A stretch of DNA of 42,718 bases from a virus: IMG/VR virus record IMGVR_UViG_3300034073_000429, positions 1 to 42,718 of that record. The stretch is one strand, 5' to 3'. The notes beneath the pieces are model-generated. The model was not told the DNA's origin and did not search any database. It saw only the letters and a program-made list of their open reading frames with translations. The stretch's first letter is position 1. Each line of letters opens with the position of its first letter. Below are positions 29,859 through 39,019 of this stretch, in pieces. The position numbers and the translations under genes are program-made.

Positions 29859-30178
29859 TTCTTAAATAGCCCTCGTATCCATCTTGCAATTTCGTTGGGG
29901 GATGGTAGTAACCACCCAAGGATAAGGAGGACTAGTACCCACAGAGGTGTCTGTTGGATATTCACGTCCCTTATTTCTTGTGCAACAACAGGATTAGTTT
30001 GTTGTACAAGGTCTCGTCCAGCTTCTGTTCTTTGCTGTACTGCTACAGCTTGTTGTGTATTCTCTTTACCAGCTTGTACGTTGGCAGCTACATTAGGGCC
30101 ACCACCCGTTAGGAGGCTCAAGGGGCCACCACCACAACCAGCTAGGGCTAGGAGGGCCACCAAGAGTAAGATACGCAT
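29855..30178 (-). CDS. Candidate unimolecular spanin (lipoprotein with C-terminal membrane helix)
   Basis: 107 residues. N-terminal lipoprotein signal LLVALLALAGC with Cys15 as the likely lipidated residue; a Gln/Asn/Val-rich periplasmic stretch; and a C-terminal membrane helix (PLWVLVLLILGWLLP) with a basic cytoplasmic end (RGLFKK). Outer-membrane lipid at one end and inner-membrane helix at the other is the defining layout of u-spanins such as T1 gp11, which fuse the two membranes. Directly after the endolysin gene. Confidence 0.7.
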   Translation of the reverse strand: MRILLLVALLALAGCGGGPLSLLTGGGPNVAANVQAGKENTQQAVAVQQRTEAGRDLVQQTNPVVAQEIRDVNIQQTPLWVLVLLILGWLLPSPNEIARWIRGLFKK

Positions 30179-30179
30179 C

Positions 30180-30653
30180 CTACAGCCCTTTCATGCAGAG
30201 ATTGACCTTACTATCAGCCCTGCGGTTCTCTAGACCCCTGACAGTCCTAACACCAGCTTTGACCCACTTACCAAGTTCATTGCAGGCTTCTTTGAACTTG
30301 CCTTGGTTAGCGAGACGCATCATGGTAGACTTACAAACAGCACCAGTCCCTACATTGTAGGCCAGTTCCAGCATAGAGGCTTGAACACCCACAGGGATGG
30401 TAGGGTTAGTCATGCAAGGTTGCAGTTTGGTGTAGAACTCAGTTACACCTCGCTGTAGCATTGCTATACACTGTTCTCTAGTGTAAGTATCACCCATCTT
30501 GACCCCACGAGTTTCCCCGTAGCAGACAGTAGGAACTCCCACAATGTCCCTGTAGGCTTTAGTCTCTAGACCTTCCCATTTAGCAATGAAAGGTGTGGCA
30601 GTTGCGATAACTACAGCCGCAGCACCAGCAGCTACTTTCTTTCTGAGAGACAT
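30180..30653 (-). CDS. SAR endolysin (GH24 lysozyme)
   Basis: 157 residues. Catalytic triad spacing E-x8-D-x5-T with Glu27, Asp36 and Thr42 (WEG ... YRD ... PT) identifies a T4/P22/R21-like lysozyme. A weakly hydrophobic Ala/Gly-rich N-terminal helix (VAAGAAAVVIATATPFIA, residues 7-24) directly precedes the catalytic Glu, typical of a signal-anchor-release domain exported by Sec. It cleaves the MurNAc-GlcNAc bond. Several Cys may control activation. Confidence 0.88.
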   Translation of the reverse strand: MSLRKKVAAGAAAVVIATATPFIAKWEGLETKAYRDIVGVPTVCYGETRGVKMGDTYTREQCIAMLQRGVTEFYTKLQPCMTNPTIPVGVQASMLELAYNVGTGAVCKSTMMRLANQGKFKEACNELGKWVKAGVRTVRGLENRRADSKVNLCMKGL

Positions 30654-30665
30654 TGTGGTAATCCT

Positions 30666-30884
30666 TTAGATGAAAATTAGAGGGATTACGGTTGAAGCAC
30701 CAACAACAGTAATAACAAAATCCCATTTATCTCGTGTACCGTAACCAAAACTATCGTAGACTTCTTTAGCCCCCGCAATAAAAGAAGAGACTAAGAAGGC
30801 CACTACTGGGGAGATACCATAAGCTACCGCCGTAGAAGCGATAGCCGCACCCGCCCAGAAGTGAGCCTGCTTGTCGATCTGCAT
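30666..30884 (-). CDS. Small membrane protein, holin candidate
   Basis: 72 residues from ATG 30884, whose codon overlaps the upstream stop. Two hydrophobic stretches (AHFWAGAAIASTAVAYGISPVVAFLVSSFIAGA and WDFVITVVGASTVIPLIFI) are separated by a charged loop KEVYDSFGYGTRDK. Position just before the endolysin suggests a holin or pinholin, as used with SAR endolysins. The DKQAHFWAGAAI motif also appears in uncharacterised phage membrane proteins. Confidence 0.55.
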   Translation of the reverse strand: MQIDKQAHFWAGAAIASTAVAYGISPVVAFLVSSFIAGAKEVYDSFGYGTRDKWDFVITVVGASTVIPLIFI

Positions 30885-31069
30885 CAGTCCGCCTCTTGGA
30901 TCACCAGAGTGCCAGCGTCCACCTGTGCCATGATCTCGTCGTAGTGGCGGTTGCCGGGCTGCAGAGGGACAAAGCACTCTCGCTCGTCTATGGTGGCAGA
31001 GATGGAGGCGTTCTCCCCGCTAATGGGGTTCTTAACGTATTTGGCCGAGGTGATGGTCATAGTGTTCAT
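30884..31069 (-). CDS. Small tail-fibre-associated protein
   Basis: 61 residues from ATG 31069 (GGAG eight bases upstream). Composition (ITSAKYVKNPISGENASISATIDERECFVPLQPGNRHYDEIMAQVDAGTL) resembles short proteins encoded directly after tail fibres, possibly a fibre chaperone or accessory. Evidence is position and pattern only. Confidence 0.55.
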   Translation of the reverse strand: MNTMTITSAKYVKNPISGENASISATIDERECFVPLQPGNRHYDEIMAQVDAGTLVIQEAD

Positions 31070-31071
31070 GG

Positions 31072-32319
31072 TCAAAGCTCCGAATCTGCGTAAATGACAG
31101 CAGTAGAGACCCAGTTAGAATTGTTGTTGTTGAAGTATACAGCACTTTCCGAGGCAAAAGCCCCAGTAAAGCCTGAGCCACCAGTTATCGTTGCGGGCGC
31201 TCGTTTTGTCACGCGATAGTCCCATTTGGCCCAGTAAACCGTTCCACCATAAAGAGTTGATATAAGGTTGTAGTTAATGGAAGTCTGCAAAGGCAGCACT
31301 TCATAATACCGCTGACACCGCGCCAACTCAGGCCCCAATTCGGGCTGCTTGTAGAGGTCCGTCGCCGCCGTGGTGTGAGTGCCAACCTTGATGTGGACGC
31401 CCCACAGGTCAACCCCGATGGTCTGGAGGCCGAGGCTGTTGGTGTTGGAGTTGTAGTCGCTGCCACCACTAGTCCAGATGTTCAATGCGAGATAGTCGTT
31501 GCCGTTGGTTCCGAGCGTCTTGCCCGCAATCGACGGAACAGAGAACGTCAAAGCAAAAGCTGCCCACGAAGAGGTAAGCGTCACGGTCTGACCCGCGCCA
31601 TAGACACCAGAAGACGGTGACCCGCCAGTGCCAAACGCCTGCTCGACATTCAGTGCCATATTGCCAGAGCCAGACGACCGACGCGCCCAACCAAGGACTG
31701 TGATGGTCTGACCTGCATAAGAGCGGACGCCTTCAACGCGTTGGGAAACAAGAGCAAGTTGAGATGACGTGCTTTGTCCGCTTACTGTTTGGCGAAGGAA
31801 GTAAGTCGGGCTATTGCTACCGAGCGTGTCACCCAAGGTAAACGCCTGACGAGACATAGTAACGGTGCCTCCGGCAACACCATTAATCCACCGATCTGCC
31901 CCATAGGCATTAGCCGTAAAGCTCGTCCCCCGCTGCCAGAAGTCGAAGGCCCCGTTGATGATGCGGTTCTCAGGGTCAATATAGTTCTTCGGGTTGGCCA
32001 AGATGGCAGGTGCCAAAGTTGTGTCAGCCCCGTCAACCACGTTCAACTCAGCCGCCGAAGCGGTAACACCTGTCAGGGCCGGAACGCTAAACGTCTTCGC
32101 GACCTGATCCAGAGTGCCAAGCGTGATCCAGTTGGCGTTGGCCTCATCCCGCATCTTCAGGAGATTGTTGGCGTCATCATACCAAAGCTGATTGGCATAG
32201 GTAGTGGAGGGGGCCGAAGCCCCCGAAGAATTAGACGCCAATGCAACAAGGGCATCATTCAAATCACTACGAAAAGCCGGGAAACCTTGGTTAGCGATGT
32301 TAAAGTCATGTTGACTCAT
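31072..32319 (-). CDS. Tail fibre protein
   Basis: 415 residues from ATG 32319 (AAGGA upstream). N-terminal virion-attachment-like part (FNIANQGFPAFRSDLNDALVALASNSSG), then GVTASAAELNVVDGAD, a motif common in fibre shafts. A C-terminal beta-sandwich-like domain (NRIINGAFDFWQRGTSF ... ) resembles carbohydrate-binding modules. The whole gene is GC-richer than the adjacent J gene, consistent with exchange of host-range modules. It overlaps nothing and follows the hub gene by one base. Confidence 0.8.
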   Translation of the reverse strand: MSQHDFNIANQGFPAFRSDLNDALVALASNSSGASAPSTTYANQLWYDDANNLLKMRDEANANWITLGTLDQVAKTFSVPALTGVTASAAELNVVDGADTTLAPAILANPKNYIDPENRIINGAFDFWQRGTSFTANAYGADRWINGVAGGTVTMSRQAFTLGDTLGSNSPTYFLRQTVSGQSTSSQLALVSQRVEGVRSYAGQTITVLGWARRSSGSGNMALNVEQAFGTGGSPSSGVYGAGQTVTLTSSWAAFALTFSVPSIAGKTLGTNGNDYLALNIWTSGGSDYNSNTNSLGLQTIGVDLWGVHIKVGTHTTAATDLYKQPELGPELARCQRYYEVLPLQTSINYNLISTLYGGTVYWAKWDYRVTKRAPATITGGSGFTGAFASESAVYFNNNNSNWVSTAVIYADSEL

Positions 32320-32320
32320 A

Positions 32321-35188
32321 TTAAAGTCCTTTTCCGTAGCCTTTGGCCACATAGTCGAGTGTTACAGAATTTGTGGCAACTCCACCACCACTATCATAGA
32401 CAGTCAAAGTGAAACCTTGTGGTGTCTTACTTGTAATTGCATACCTTTGACCATTTTGCAAGTTCGCCAAGGAAACCCCAATAGCAGGTGTTGCTTTGAA
32501 AGGATAGGGGTAAGTAACATTGATTGAACCCGTAAAAGACAAGTCACTTTGAGATTCTACTCTATCTGGCATATCTACAGAAGCAATCAACTCTGTTATC
32601 GCAGGAGACGCTGTAAGGTCTTCACTGATTAACAAAGCCCTAAAGCGAATTGCTCTAGCCGAAATATCAGCAACGAAGAAGTCTTGCCAAGGACTCCAAG
32701 TTGGTGTACCAGCAGGGTCATCATCTGTATAAGAGACCTGAGTTCTTACAGATGTGGTGTCAAAGGTCTCAGGATCACCATCAAACAAACCTTCACGAAG
32801 ATCAAAGTCACCAGATGTTGAATCGAAAGTATTTACATAATCAACCCTAGTTACTTTCAAATCTACAGAGACCCTAGATAGATACTTGTCACCAAGATCA
32901 ACATAGTTGCTGAACTCGTAAATTCCAAGGGCTTTAACACCTTCCCCTAGGTCAAACAACCCAAGTGTATCGTCAAAATTCCCCGGAGCACTATCAAACA
33001 AGCCAACACTGTCTAGAATAAGTGCAGACACACCCCCCACATTTGTGGCAACTACATCTGTCTTTGATCCGCTAAAAGTGGGGTTCTCTTGGAGAGTTTC
33101 AACTACGTTTAGGTTTTCAACTTCACTGACCTCTGTAAAAACAACCACAGAAGTTGGCAACAAAGAGCCATTACCAAGTTTATCATAAGCCCTGATAAAA
33201 TAAGTCCCAGTTCTAGCAGGAACCACCACAGTATTAGCTGGACGGGCAATCTTAGAGACTACATCCACAGCATTAGAATAAGTGGCCCCAGTTGTCAAAC
33301 TGGAATATCGGACTTTATAGTGTGACAAGTCTAGGTCGGCAACAGGTTTCCAAATTAGGTGAACGTTTGCTCCCACAACATTGGCAAAGAAGTCTTCCAC
33401 ATTTGCAGGAGGATCAATAAAGGGAGAGACAAACCAGTTATTGATTGTGGTCCAGTCACCACGAACACCCAGTTGATTTACAGCCCTTGCACGAACATCA
33501 TAATAACCATCTATAACACCAACAACCTCTAGTCTAGTTGTATCTGTCCTACCACCTTTTACCCAAATGTTTGAAGAGGACACTTTATACTCTACTTCAA
33601 CATAATCAACATAAGCACTGGTATAAGACAGGTCAATATTCATAATCCCGAGAACTTGCTCGTTGATAACACGAAGTTCGTCTGAGATATTTACACCGAC
33701 AGGTGCAACACTAAAGGGGCTGGGGAGGTTTGTGTTGTTCTGTTCAAAAACTGTTGCAGATTGCTCAGTGAACACAGAAGAACTAATTTCTCGGAGTGTC
33801 ATCTGAACTTGTAAATCAAGCCCATCAGTCAAACCAAAAGTCCAGCCTGTTACTTCAAAGGGTTTGTTAGACCAACCAAATCTTGTGTTGTTGATATAGA
33901 TAAAATCACCAACATCAACTTGGAAAGCCTTGAGACCAAAAGAAGCAGAGAAGGTCAACTGTTCACGATTACGACGAAGGGCAATATTAGCAATACGCTG
34001 TGCAGTCTTCGAGGAAGTCGTAAAGGGTAACGGGAAGTCAAGGGTGTTGATAAGACCATTGTCAGCAGATATAAATGTGGGATCGCTTACAACCGGATAA
34101 TCAGCCTCTTGCCAATCGCTTTCAGGCCCTTTGAACTTGCCTTTGATGGTGTTAAAGTTGCTTCTGCGAGAGTGACGTGTAGAAAGACTAATACCACTAC
34201 GAAGATCATCCTCGTCAAGAGTGATAGTTGGTGTGGTATAGTTAGCGGCTTTTATCCGCCACTTGCCTTGAGAGTACCACAACAAACCGCCCATAGAGGA
34301 AAGCATGTCTGAAAGTATTTGACTGGGTTCAAAACTTGTTAAAAAACTTCCATTACAAGTGTATCTCTTTTCCCCACTAACAACTTCATCACAAATATTT
34401 GCAGCCGCGATAACAAGATTGTCCTCAACCTTACTACCGTCCTGAAAGAGGCCATATTCAGAAGTTATATAGTCTCTCAAACACAGTGCCGAATTATCAG
34501 ACCAAGTTTCACCATTGGTTCTGGGGTCAAAAACCTTTTTGCCACGAATCTTAGCTGAAATAGCTGGAACACCGTTGGGAAAAGCGTCAGCACTATACTT
34601 AAAGCGCACATACAAATACGCGATACCTTGAAGACGATGATCTGTGGTCCACCTTCCGTCTGTAAGATCAGATGTCTCACTTACAAGATCGGGGTCTGCC
34701 GTTTGTGAAGTAGTTCCCAAATACTGTTTAACTCTGACAAAACCGTTATAACGGGCTGGCGAAGTCACATTACCATTAACATCTAAGGTGACAACCTCAT
34801 CATTAAGATAAATTTGTTGATAACCGTCAATTTCGTGGCCTGTAAAAGCTACAATACGGTGTAGAAACTCGTTATCAACACCAGTAGAAGAATCATAGAC
34901 ACGGACACCACCAACACGGGCTTCACCATAAACAATCTGATGATCCAAGGCTGCACCACTTTCACCAGCGATGCTATAACCACGGGAAGAAGAGTTGGTA
35001 AGACCTGCCAAGTTAGGTTTAGGTGTCAGAGCGTTAAGGGCTGCGCCCATTGCAGTTGAGACAAGAAAACTTGTAGCAACAGCGGCAAAACCCGTCATCC
35101 CCAAGAAGGAAAATGCTGCAATCCCCCCTGCGGTTGTTGCAACAGCCGTAGCAGTAGAGACCAGTGCGATAATTGCAGATGCAGCCAT
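32321..35188 (-). CDS. Tail tip hub / host specificity protein (J-like)
   Basis: 955 residues, the second-largest role in the tail after fibre attachment. Hydrophobic Ala-rich N-terminus (residues 5-55), then a typical J-type region (SGAALDHQIVYGEARVGGVRVY, LHRIVAFTGHEIDGYQQIYLNDE), a GKWRIKAANYTTPTITL segment, and C-terminal fibronectin-type repeats (about 590-690). It closes the tail and contacts the receptor. Position after minor tail proteins and before the fibre is standard. Confidence 0.88.
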   Translation of the reverse strand: MAASAIIALVSTATAVATTAGGIAAFSFLGMTGFAAVATSFLVSTAMGAALNALTPKPNLAGLTNSSSRGYSIAGESGAALDHQIVYGEARVGGVRVYDSSTGVDNEFLHRIVAFTGHEIDGYQQIYLNDEVVTLDVNGNVTSPARYNGFVRVKQYLGTTSQTADPDLVSETSDLTDGRWTTDHRLQGIAYLYVRFKYSADAFPNGVPAISAKIRGKKVFDPRTNGETWSDNSALCLRDYITSEYGLFQDGSKVEDNLVIAAANICDEVVSGEKRYTCNGSFLTSFEPSQILSDMLSSMGGLLWYSQGKWRIKAANYTTPTITLDEDDLRSGISLSTRHSRRSNFNTIKGKFKGPESDWQEADYPVVSDPTFISADNGLINTLDFPLPFTTSSKTAQRIANIALRRNREQLTFSASFGLKAFQVDVGDFIYINNTRFGWSNKPFEVTGWTFGLTDGLDLQVQMTLREISSSVFTEQSATVFEQNNTNLPSPFSVAPVGVNISDELRVINEQVLGIMNIDLSYTSAYVDYVEVEYKVSSSNIWVKGGRTDTTRLEVVGVIDGYYDVRARAVNQLGVRGDWTTINNWFVSPFIDPPANVEDFFANVVGANVHLIWKPVADLDLSHYKVRYSSLTTGATYSNAVDVVSKIARPANTVVVPARTGTYFIRAYDKLGNGSLLPTSVVVFTEVSEVENLNVVETLQENPTFSGSKTDVVATNVGGVSALILDSVGLFDSAPGNFDDTLGLFDLGEGVKALGIYEFSNYVDLGDKYLSRVSVDLKVTRVDYVNTFDSTSGDFDLREGLFDGDPETFDTTSVRTQVSYTDDDPAGTPTWSPWQDFFVADISARAIRFRALLISEDLTASPAITELIASVDMPDRVESQSDLSFTGSINVTYPYPFKATPAIGVSLANLQNGQRYAITSKTPQGFTLTVYDSGGGVATNSVTLDYVAKGYGKGL

Positions 35189-35189
35189 T

Positions 35190-35633
35190 CTAATTCAACC
35201 TCTTCTCAAATTTGGTCTCGACCTTGATGTACCCAAGCCTAGACAAGAGGCTAGAAATATCAAACCTCTCTGTGTAAGTCACTTGCAACTGTTCAAACCC
35301 ATCGTCTTGAAGACACCTTTCCACGAACTTAAACAACTTTGTTCCAATAAGCCCTTTTCTGTGGTCAGGGTGCAAAAAGATAACATCATTAGCGACAATG
35401 AATTTACCTTTAGAGTGAAGGCTAGGACTTATCACAACAGAAAAATAGCCCACAAGTTTTCCGTCAGACCTTACAGTAAATATCTTTAAGGCTTCATTAT
35501 CCTCTAAAACTTGATAAAGTTCCCAGTCTGGATCAAGAGGAAATCTCCCCACCTCTGACCAATCAAGGGACAGAAGTTCAGAGACCTCTGGTATAACCTT
35601 AAAAAGAGGTTCTTGTTGATAGGTAATAGGCAT
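35190..35633 (-). CDS. GNAT-family N-acetyltransferase
   Basis: 147 residues. The GNAT core is visible: VGYFSVVIS strand, then NDVIFLHPDHRKGLIGTKLFKFVERCLQ (motif A, acetyl-CoA binding, with RKGLIG as the pyrophosphate loop). It lies between tail-tip genes, one base from the hub gene, an arrangement seen in other siphoviruses. Target unknown. Confidence 0.8.
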   Translation of the reverse strand: MPITYQQEPLFKVIPEVSELLSLDWSEVGRFPLDPDWELYQVLEDNEALKIFTVRSDGKLVGYFSVVISPSLHSKGKFIVANDVIFLHPDHRKGLIGTKLFKFVERCLQDDGFEQLQVTYTERFDISSLLSRLGYIKVETKFEKRLN

Positions 35634-35648
35634 GTCGGGTGCCTTTCT

Positions 35649-36203
35649 TTAACTGGCTTTTCTTCCCCAGAAGATTTCTTTGTCTTGTAAAGAGGCCACA
35701 TATTCAAGCCCCCTATCTCCGGGGAAACGAGATTTTTGATCCTCATTCGTAAAGCGTCTGACAACCGGGCGTTCAAGTTTAATAAGGACGTTTTCAACAG
35801 TTACAGAGATTGTTGCTGTAGAAGACTCTTCTGAAATGTTCATCTGGTCAAGTTCACCAGAAAAGACTTCTATATAGTCGCTGGGTGCGCCAGTCATACC
35901 AAAGTAGATACGACACTCACGACCTTGATAAGGCTCCGTAAGGGCTAATGATAAGAAAACTGAGGGGATACCACTCATCGTAATGGTAGCACCTTTAGCC
36001 TCAATTTCTGTAGTTTCCTCAACAGAGGACACATTCAAAAGTTGACCAACACCAAGGTATGTCTTAGAACCAATCGTCAGATCACCATAACCTGACCACA
36101 CATACAAAGGGCCACTAGAGAAGTCAATGTCAATGGCAAAGAAGGGATAAACCACTTCATCATCAAGAGAGGCAAGAAGACTTGCAGACAGGTCTCTACT
36201 CAT
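35649..36203 (-). CDS. Minor tail protein (tail-tip distal component)
   Basis: 184 residues from ATG 36203, which overlaps the upstream stop. Beta-rich (FFAIDIDFSSGPLYVWSGYGDLTIGSKTYLGVGQLLNV), similar in style to the DUF2163/distal tail families of tail-tip proteins. Ends in a basic tail. Assigned by pattern and position. Confidence 0.65.
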   Translation of the reverse strand: MSRDLSASLLASLDDEVVYPFFAIDIDFSSGPLYVWSGYGDLTIGSKTYLGVGQLLNVSSVEETTEIEAKGATITMSGIPSVFLSLALTEPYQGRECRIYFGMTGAPSDYIEVFSGELDQMNISEESSTATISVTVENVLIKLERPVVRRFTNEDQKSRFPGDRGLEYVASLQDKEIFWGRKAS

Positions 36204-36784
36204 AGGGCCTCCACACAATCGAAGGTGATGCCATACGAACTAATCTCGTTGATGCTCCACTGAGTAACATTCTCTTTAAGACGGAACCTTCCTTTAGCTT
36301 CTGTGAGGTCTACAGCAGCATCTGTGACACTTTCACGAAGAGCAGGCCAGATTTCAATAGTACCACTACCAGAACGATCTTGAACAACCTTGTGAAGACG
36401 AGTAGATGAACCAGAACCCAGAGAGATATAATCACCAGCCAACAAAGTGCCAGTCATAGTGATTGTGGGAGAAGTGCTTCCAACAGACCCCGTAAGAGTA
36501 GCCGAAGTAGCAGTACCACGAGGGGCAGGGCAGTTAGGGTCAGACAACAAGAAAGTCCCAACCTGACCATAGAGGCTCAGAAGGAAAGCAACCCAACTCT
36601 CAGCATCCACCCTCTTCATCGGTGGGAGAGAGATAGATGCAGCCCACCTTTGACCGGGATGGGCTACAATCTGTTGTTGGAACGTGAAGGGGGATTGACT
36701 AATAGCTACAGCATTTTCAGCCATAAGAGTAATGTTGGCAATACCAATATTAGTCGGGGTATTAACTGGGTACGTAATAGCCAA
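36200..36784 (-). CDS. Minor tail protein (distal tail)
   Basis: 194 residues. Strand pattern and the segment FQQQIVAHPGQRWAASISLPPMKRVDAESWVAFLLSLYGQVGTFLLSDP are typical of phage proteins encoded straight after the tape measure, likely the distal tail ring. Contains an Ig-like insert (TATSATLTGSVGSTSPTITM). Name is by position and style. Confidence 0.65.
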   Translation of the reverse strand: MAITYPVNTPTNIGIANITLMAENAVAISQSPFTFQQQIVAHPGQRWAASISLPPMKRVDAESWVAFLLSLYGQVGTFLLSDPNCPAPRGTATSATLTGSVGSTSPTITMTGTLLAGDYISLGSGSSTRLHKVVQDRSGSGTIEIWPALRESVTDAAVDLTEAKGRFRLKENVTQWSINEISSYGITFDCVEAL

Positions 36785-36795
36785 TTATTTTCTCC

Positions 36796-38673
36796 TCATG
36801 AGAAAGCTGCTTTCATTTGACCACCACGAAGACGGGCATCAATAACAGCAGCTTTTGTAGCGTTAGTAATCTGTGGGATCATCTTAGCAACTTCGGCACG
36901 AACCATAGCAGCGTCACTACCAGTCACAGTGATGTTGTTTTGAACAGTGACACCACCAGAACCACCAGCAGCATTAGCAGTCTGATTAGCATTGACAACA
37001 GTGCCAGAGTGACGAGGGATAACCAGTTCAGGGCCATTCTCACCCACAAGGTAAGACCTACCCGGAATCATAGAACCACCAGAAGCATTAGCCCCACCGA
37101 AGGTCAAACCAAGGAAACCTGTTGAACCCCCAACAGCGCCAGAGATAGCCCCCACAAGGCGTTGAATCACAAGAACACGATACAGTTCTTTGAGGATTTC
37201 AGCGGCCATACTCTTGAAGGCGTCTTTAACAGACTTAGTTCCATCAACCATAGACATGAAACCATCTTCAAGAGAACTTTTGACGCTATCCATCACTTGT
37301 TTACGCTGTTTCTCAAGTTCAACCAGCTTGTTGATTTCTTCTTGTTGTTGAACCAAACCTGCAACTATTTCAGGGTTTGTGGTCTTGAAAGTGTCACCAA
37401 GAGTTCTACGAACTTTCTGATAGGCTTCCGAAGTGCCAAGGAGTTCTCTTTCGAGTTCCAACTGCTTCTGGAAATTTGCCAGAACGTCTGTTTTAGCCCC
37501 ACCACGAGACCTTCTTGGTTTGGCTGGATTGTCTGGCATAGCCCCCGGCATTTCAATAGGGGCGTTGGCATCTGTCGTAAACCCTGCACCACCAAGACCA
37601 ATACTGTTAAGTGCAGCAGGCGGCAAAGCACCTGTCTTAACCCCGGTGTAAACAGAACGTTCACCCGGAGACATTTCCGAAAGTCGGCCAATCTCGCTGG
37701 CAAGCCCAACTGAAATACCAAGATTAGCAGCAAGGATTTGAGCGTTCAGAGCAGCATCAGAAATGTTTGCCAGATCAATGCCTGCAAGTTTCATGGCCTC
37801 AATAGTAGACTGACTAAGACCTTTTTTAAGAAGTTCTTGCTCTGTGGCAAACCTTTCTGCTTCATCAGCAGCATCAGACATAGCCCTGATGGTTTCAATA
37901 GCCCCGTCCACAACAGCTTGTTGAGCGACTATTTCCTGATCTTTAAGACGTAGAGCGGCACCGACTTGTTGATAGGTCATCGAGGCTATCTTTGCGCGCT
38001 CTGCCTCAAGTATGTTTAACTCTCCGATTTTAACTGCAAGATCATCATAGAGTCTTTTTTGCTCTGCACTTGCAAAACCACCTTGGGCAACACTGAGTTC
38101 AAACTCTTGTTCTTTTAGGCTCTCTCTAGCCTTGTCAAGAGAGTCTTGAAAGGTTTCTACGCCCTCAGAAGCCCGAGTAAATGCAATGTAAGCTGCACCA
38201 CCAATAGCTGCAACAGCACCAACAACAGCACCCCAAGGACCACCAAAGAAACCTGCCAACTGGGCAAACTGTTGCGTAAAGGCAACCATTGGGCTAGTGC
38301 CAGAGGCAATTTGAACAAAGAAGTCACCAACCTGATAACCAGCTTGTTGTGCAGCTAGACCAAATCTGGCAAAACCTTTTTGGCTTTCTTGCAGACCACG
38401 ACCAAGGTTGTTCAAAGTTTGAATGTTAGCGCCTTTGATGGCATTACCAAAACGAATAATCTCTTTCTCAGCCTGTTGCGTATCAACAGCAAAGCGGTTC
38501 ATTCGTTTAGAGACGTTGGCGAGAGCCTTGTCGTACTGTTGTTCTGTAATGATCCCTCTTTGACGAGCCTTCTCTAGCCTAACAAGTTGGTTCTCAAGTT
38601 TGTTGACTTGACCAATGGCCATTTGAATTTGGCTTGAATTAACAGGGATTGTAATTGGTTCAAGACTGGCCAT
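36796..38673 (-). CDS. Tail tape measure protein
   Basis: 625 residues, long helical protein. Coiled coil at residues 20-75, Ala/Gly-rich hydrophobic region (VVGAVAAIGGAAYIAFT) near 160, a helical centre, then a C-terminal GGSMIPGRSYLVGENGPELVIP motif found in many tape measures. It sets tail length; at about 1.5 angstrom per residue it predicts a tail near 90-95 nm. The start overlaps the end of the frameshift product, as is usual. Confidence 0.9.
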   Translation of the reverse strand: MASLEPITIPVNSSQIQMAIGQVNKLENQLVRLEKARQRGIITEQQYDKALANVSKRMNRFAVDTQQAEKEIIRFGNAIKGANIQTLNNLGRGLQESQKGFARFGLAAQQAGYQVGDFFVQIASGTSPMVAFTQQFAQLAGFFGGPWGAVVGAVAAIGGAAYIAFTRASEGVETFQDSLDKARESLKEQEFELSVAQGGFASAEQKRLYDDLAVKIGELNILEAERAKIASMTYQQVGAALRLKDQEIVAQQAVVDGAIETIRAMSDAADEAERFATEQELLKKGLSQSTIEAMKLAGIDLANISDAALNAQILAANLGISVGLASEIGRLSEMSPGERSVYTGVKTGALPPAALNSIGLGGAGFTTDANAPIEMPGAMPDNPAKPRRSRGGAKTDVLANFQKQLELERELLGTSEAYQKVRRTLGDTFKTTNPEIVAGLVQQQEEINKLVELEKQRKQVMDSVKSSLEDGFMSMVDGTKSVKDAFKSMAAEILKELYRVLVIQRLVGAISGAVGGSTGFLGLTFGGANASGGSMIPGRSYLVGENGPELVIPRHSGTVVNANQTANAAGGSGGVTVQNNITVTGSDAAMVRAEVAKMIPQITNATKAAVIDARLRGGQMKAAFS

Positions 38674-39019
38674 CGGTATTAACCTTTATGAAAATCATGT
38701 CAAGCCTTTTGATTGCGGTAACTTCCCAAGGTCGCAAAGGCGTATTGTAAAGTTTCGACCACGCAACAATTTCTTGGAAGGTGATCGGGTTTGGCCCCAT
38801 ACCGGATTGACGGGAGGTGTTCAAATCAATAAAGGCAGACCAGACATTTTCCATAAAGGGTGGGGGATCAGGCCCCTCCAATTCTTTAGGAGTTTGTCCA
38901 GACTGCCTTTCTACAGCTTCTAAATGTTCGCGTCTTGTAGCCTTATCTGTCCCAGAGGTCGGGAGGTTTAGCCGAAACTCATGTTCAGCAAAGTCCTCTA
39001 GTTCAGAAATCAGGCCGTC
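38660..39019 (-). CDS. Tail assembly chaperone T domain (made by -1 frameshift)
   Basis: Open frame of 119 codons without its own good start, joined to the upstream gene by a -1 shift at the T-run at 39020-39026. It reads DGLISELEDFAEHEFRLN... through a Pro-rich linker (ELEGPDPPPFM) to ...FIKVNTDGQS. The fusion would be about 254 residues. In lambda-like phages the G-T fusion binds the tape measure during tail assembly. The stop overlaps the tape measure start. Confidence 0.75.
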   Translation of the reverse strand, partial: DGLISELEDFAEHEFRLNLPTSGTDKATRREHLEAVERQSGQTPKELEGPDPPPFMENVWSAFIDLNTSRQSGMGPNPITFQEIVAWSKLYNTPLRPWEVTAIKRLDMIFIKVNTDGQS

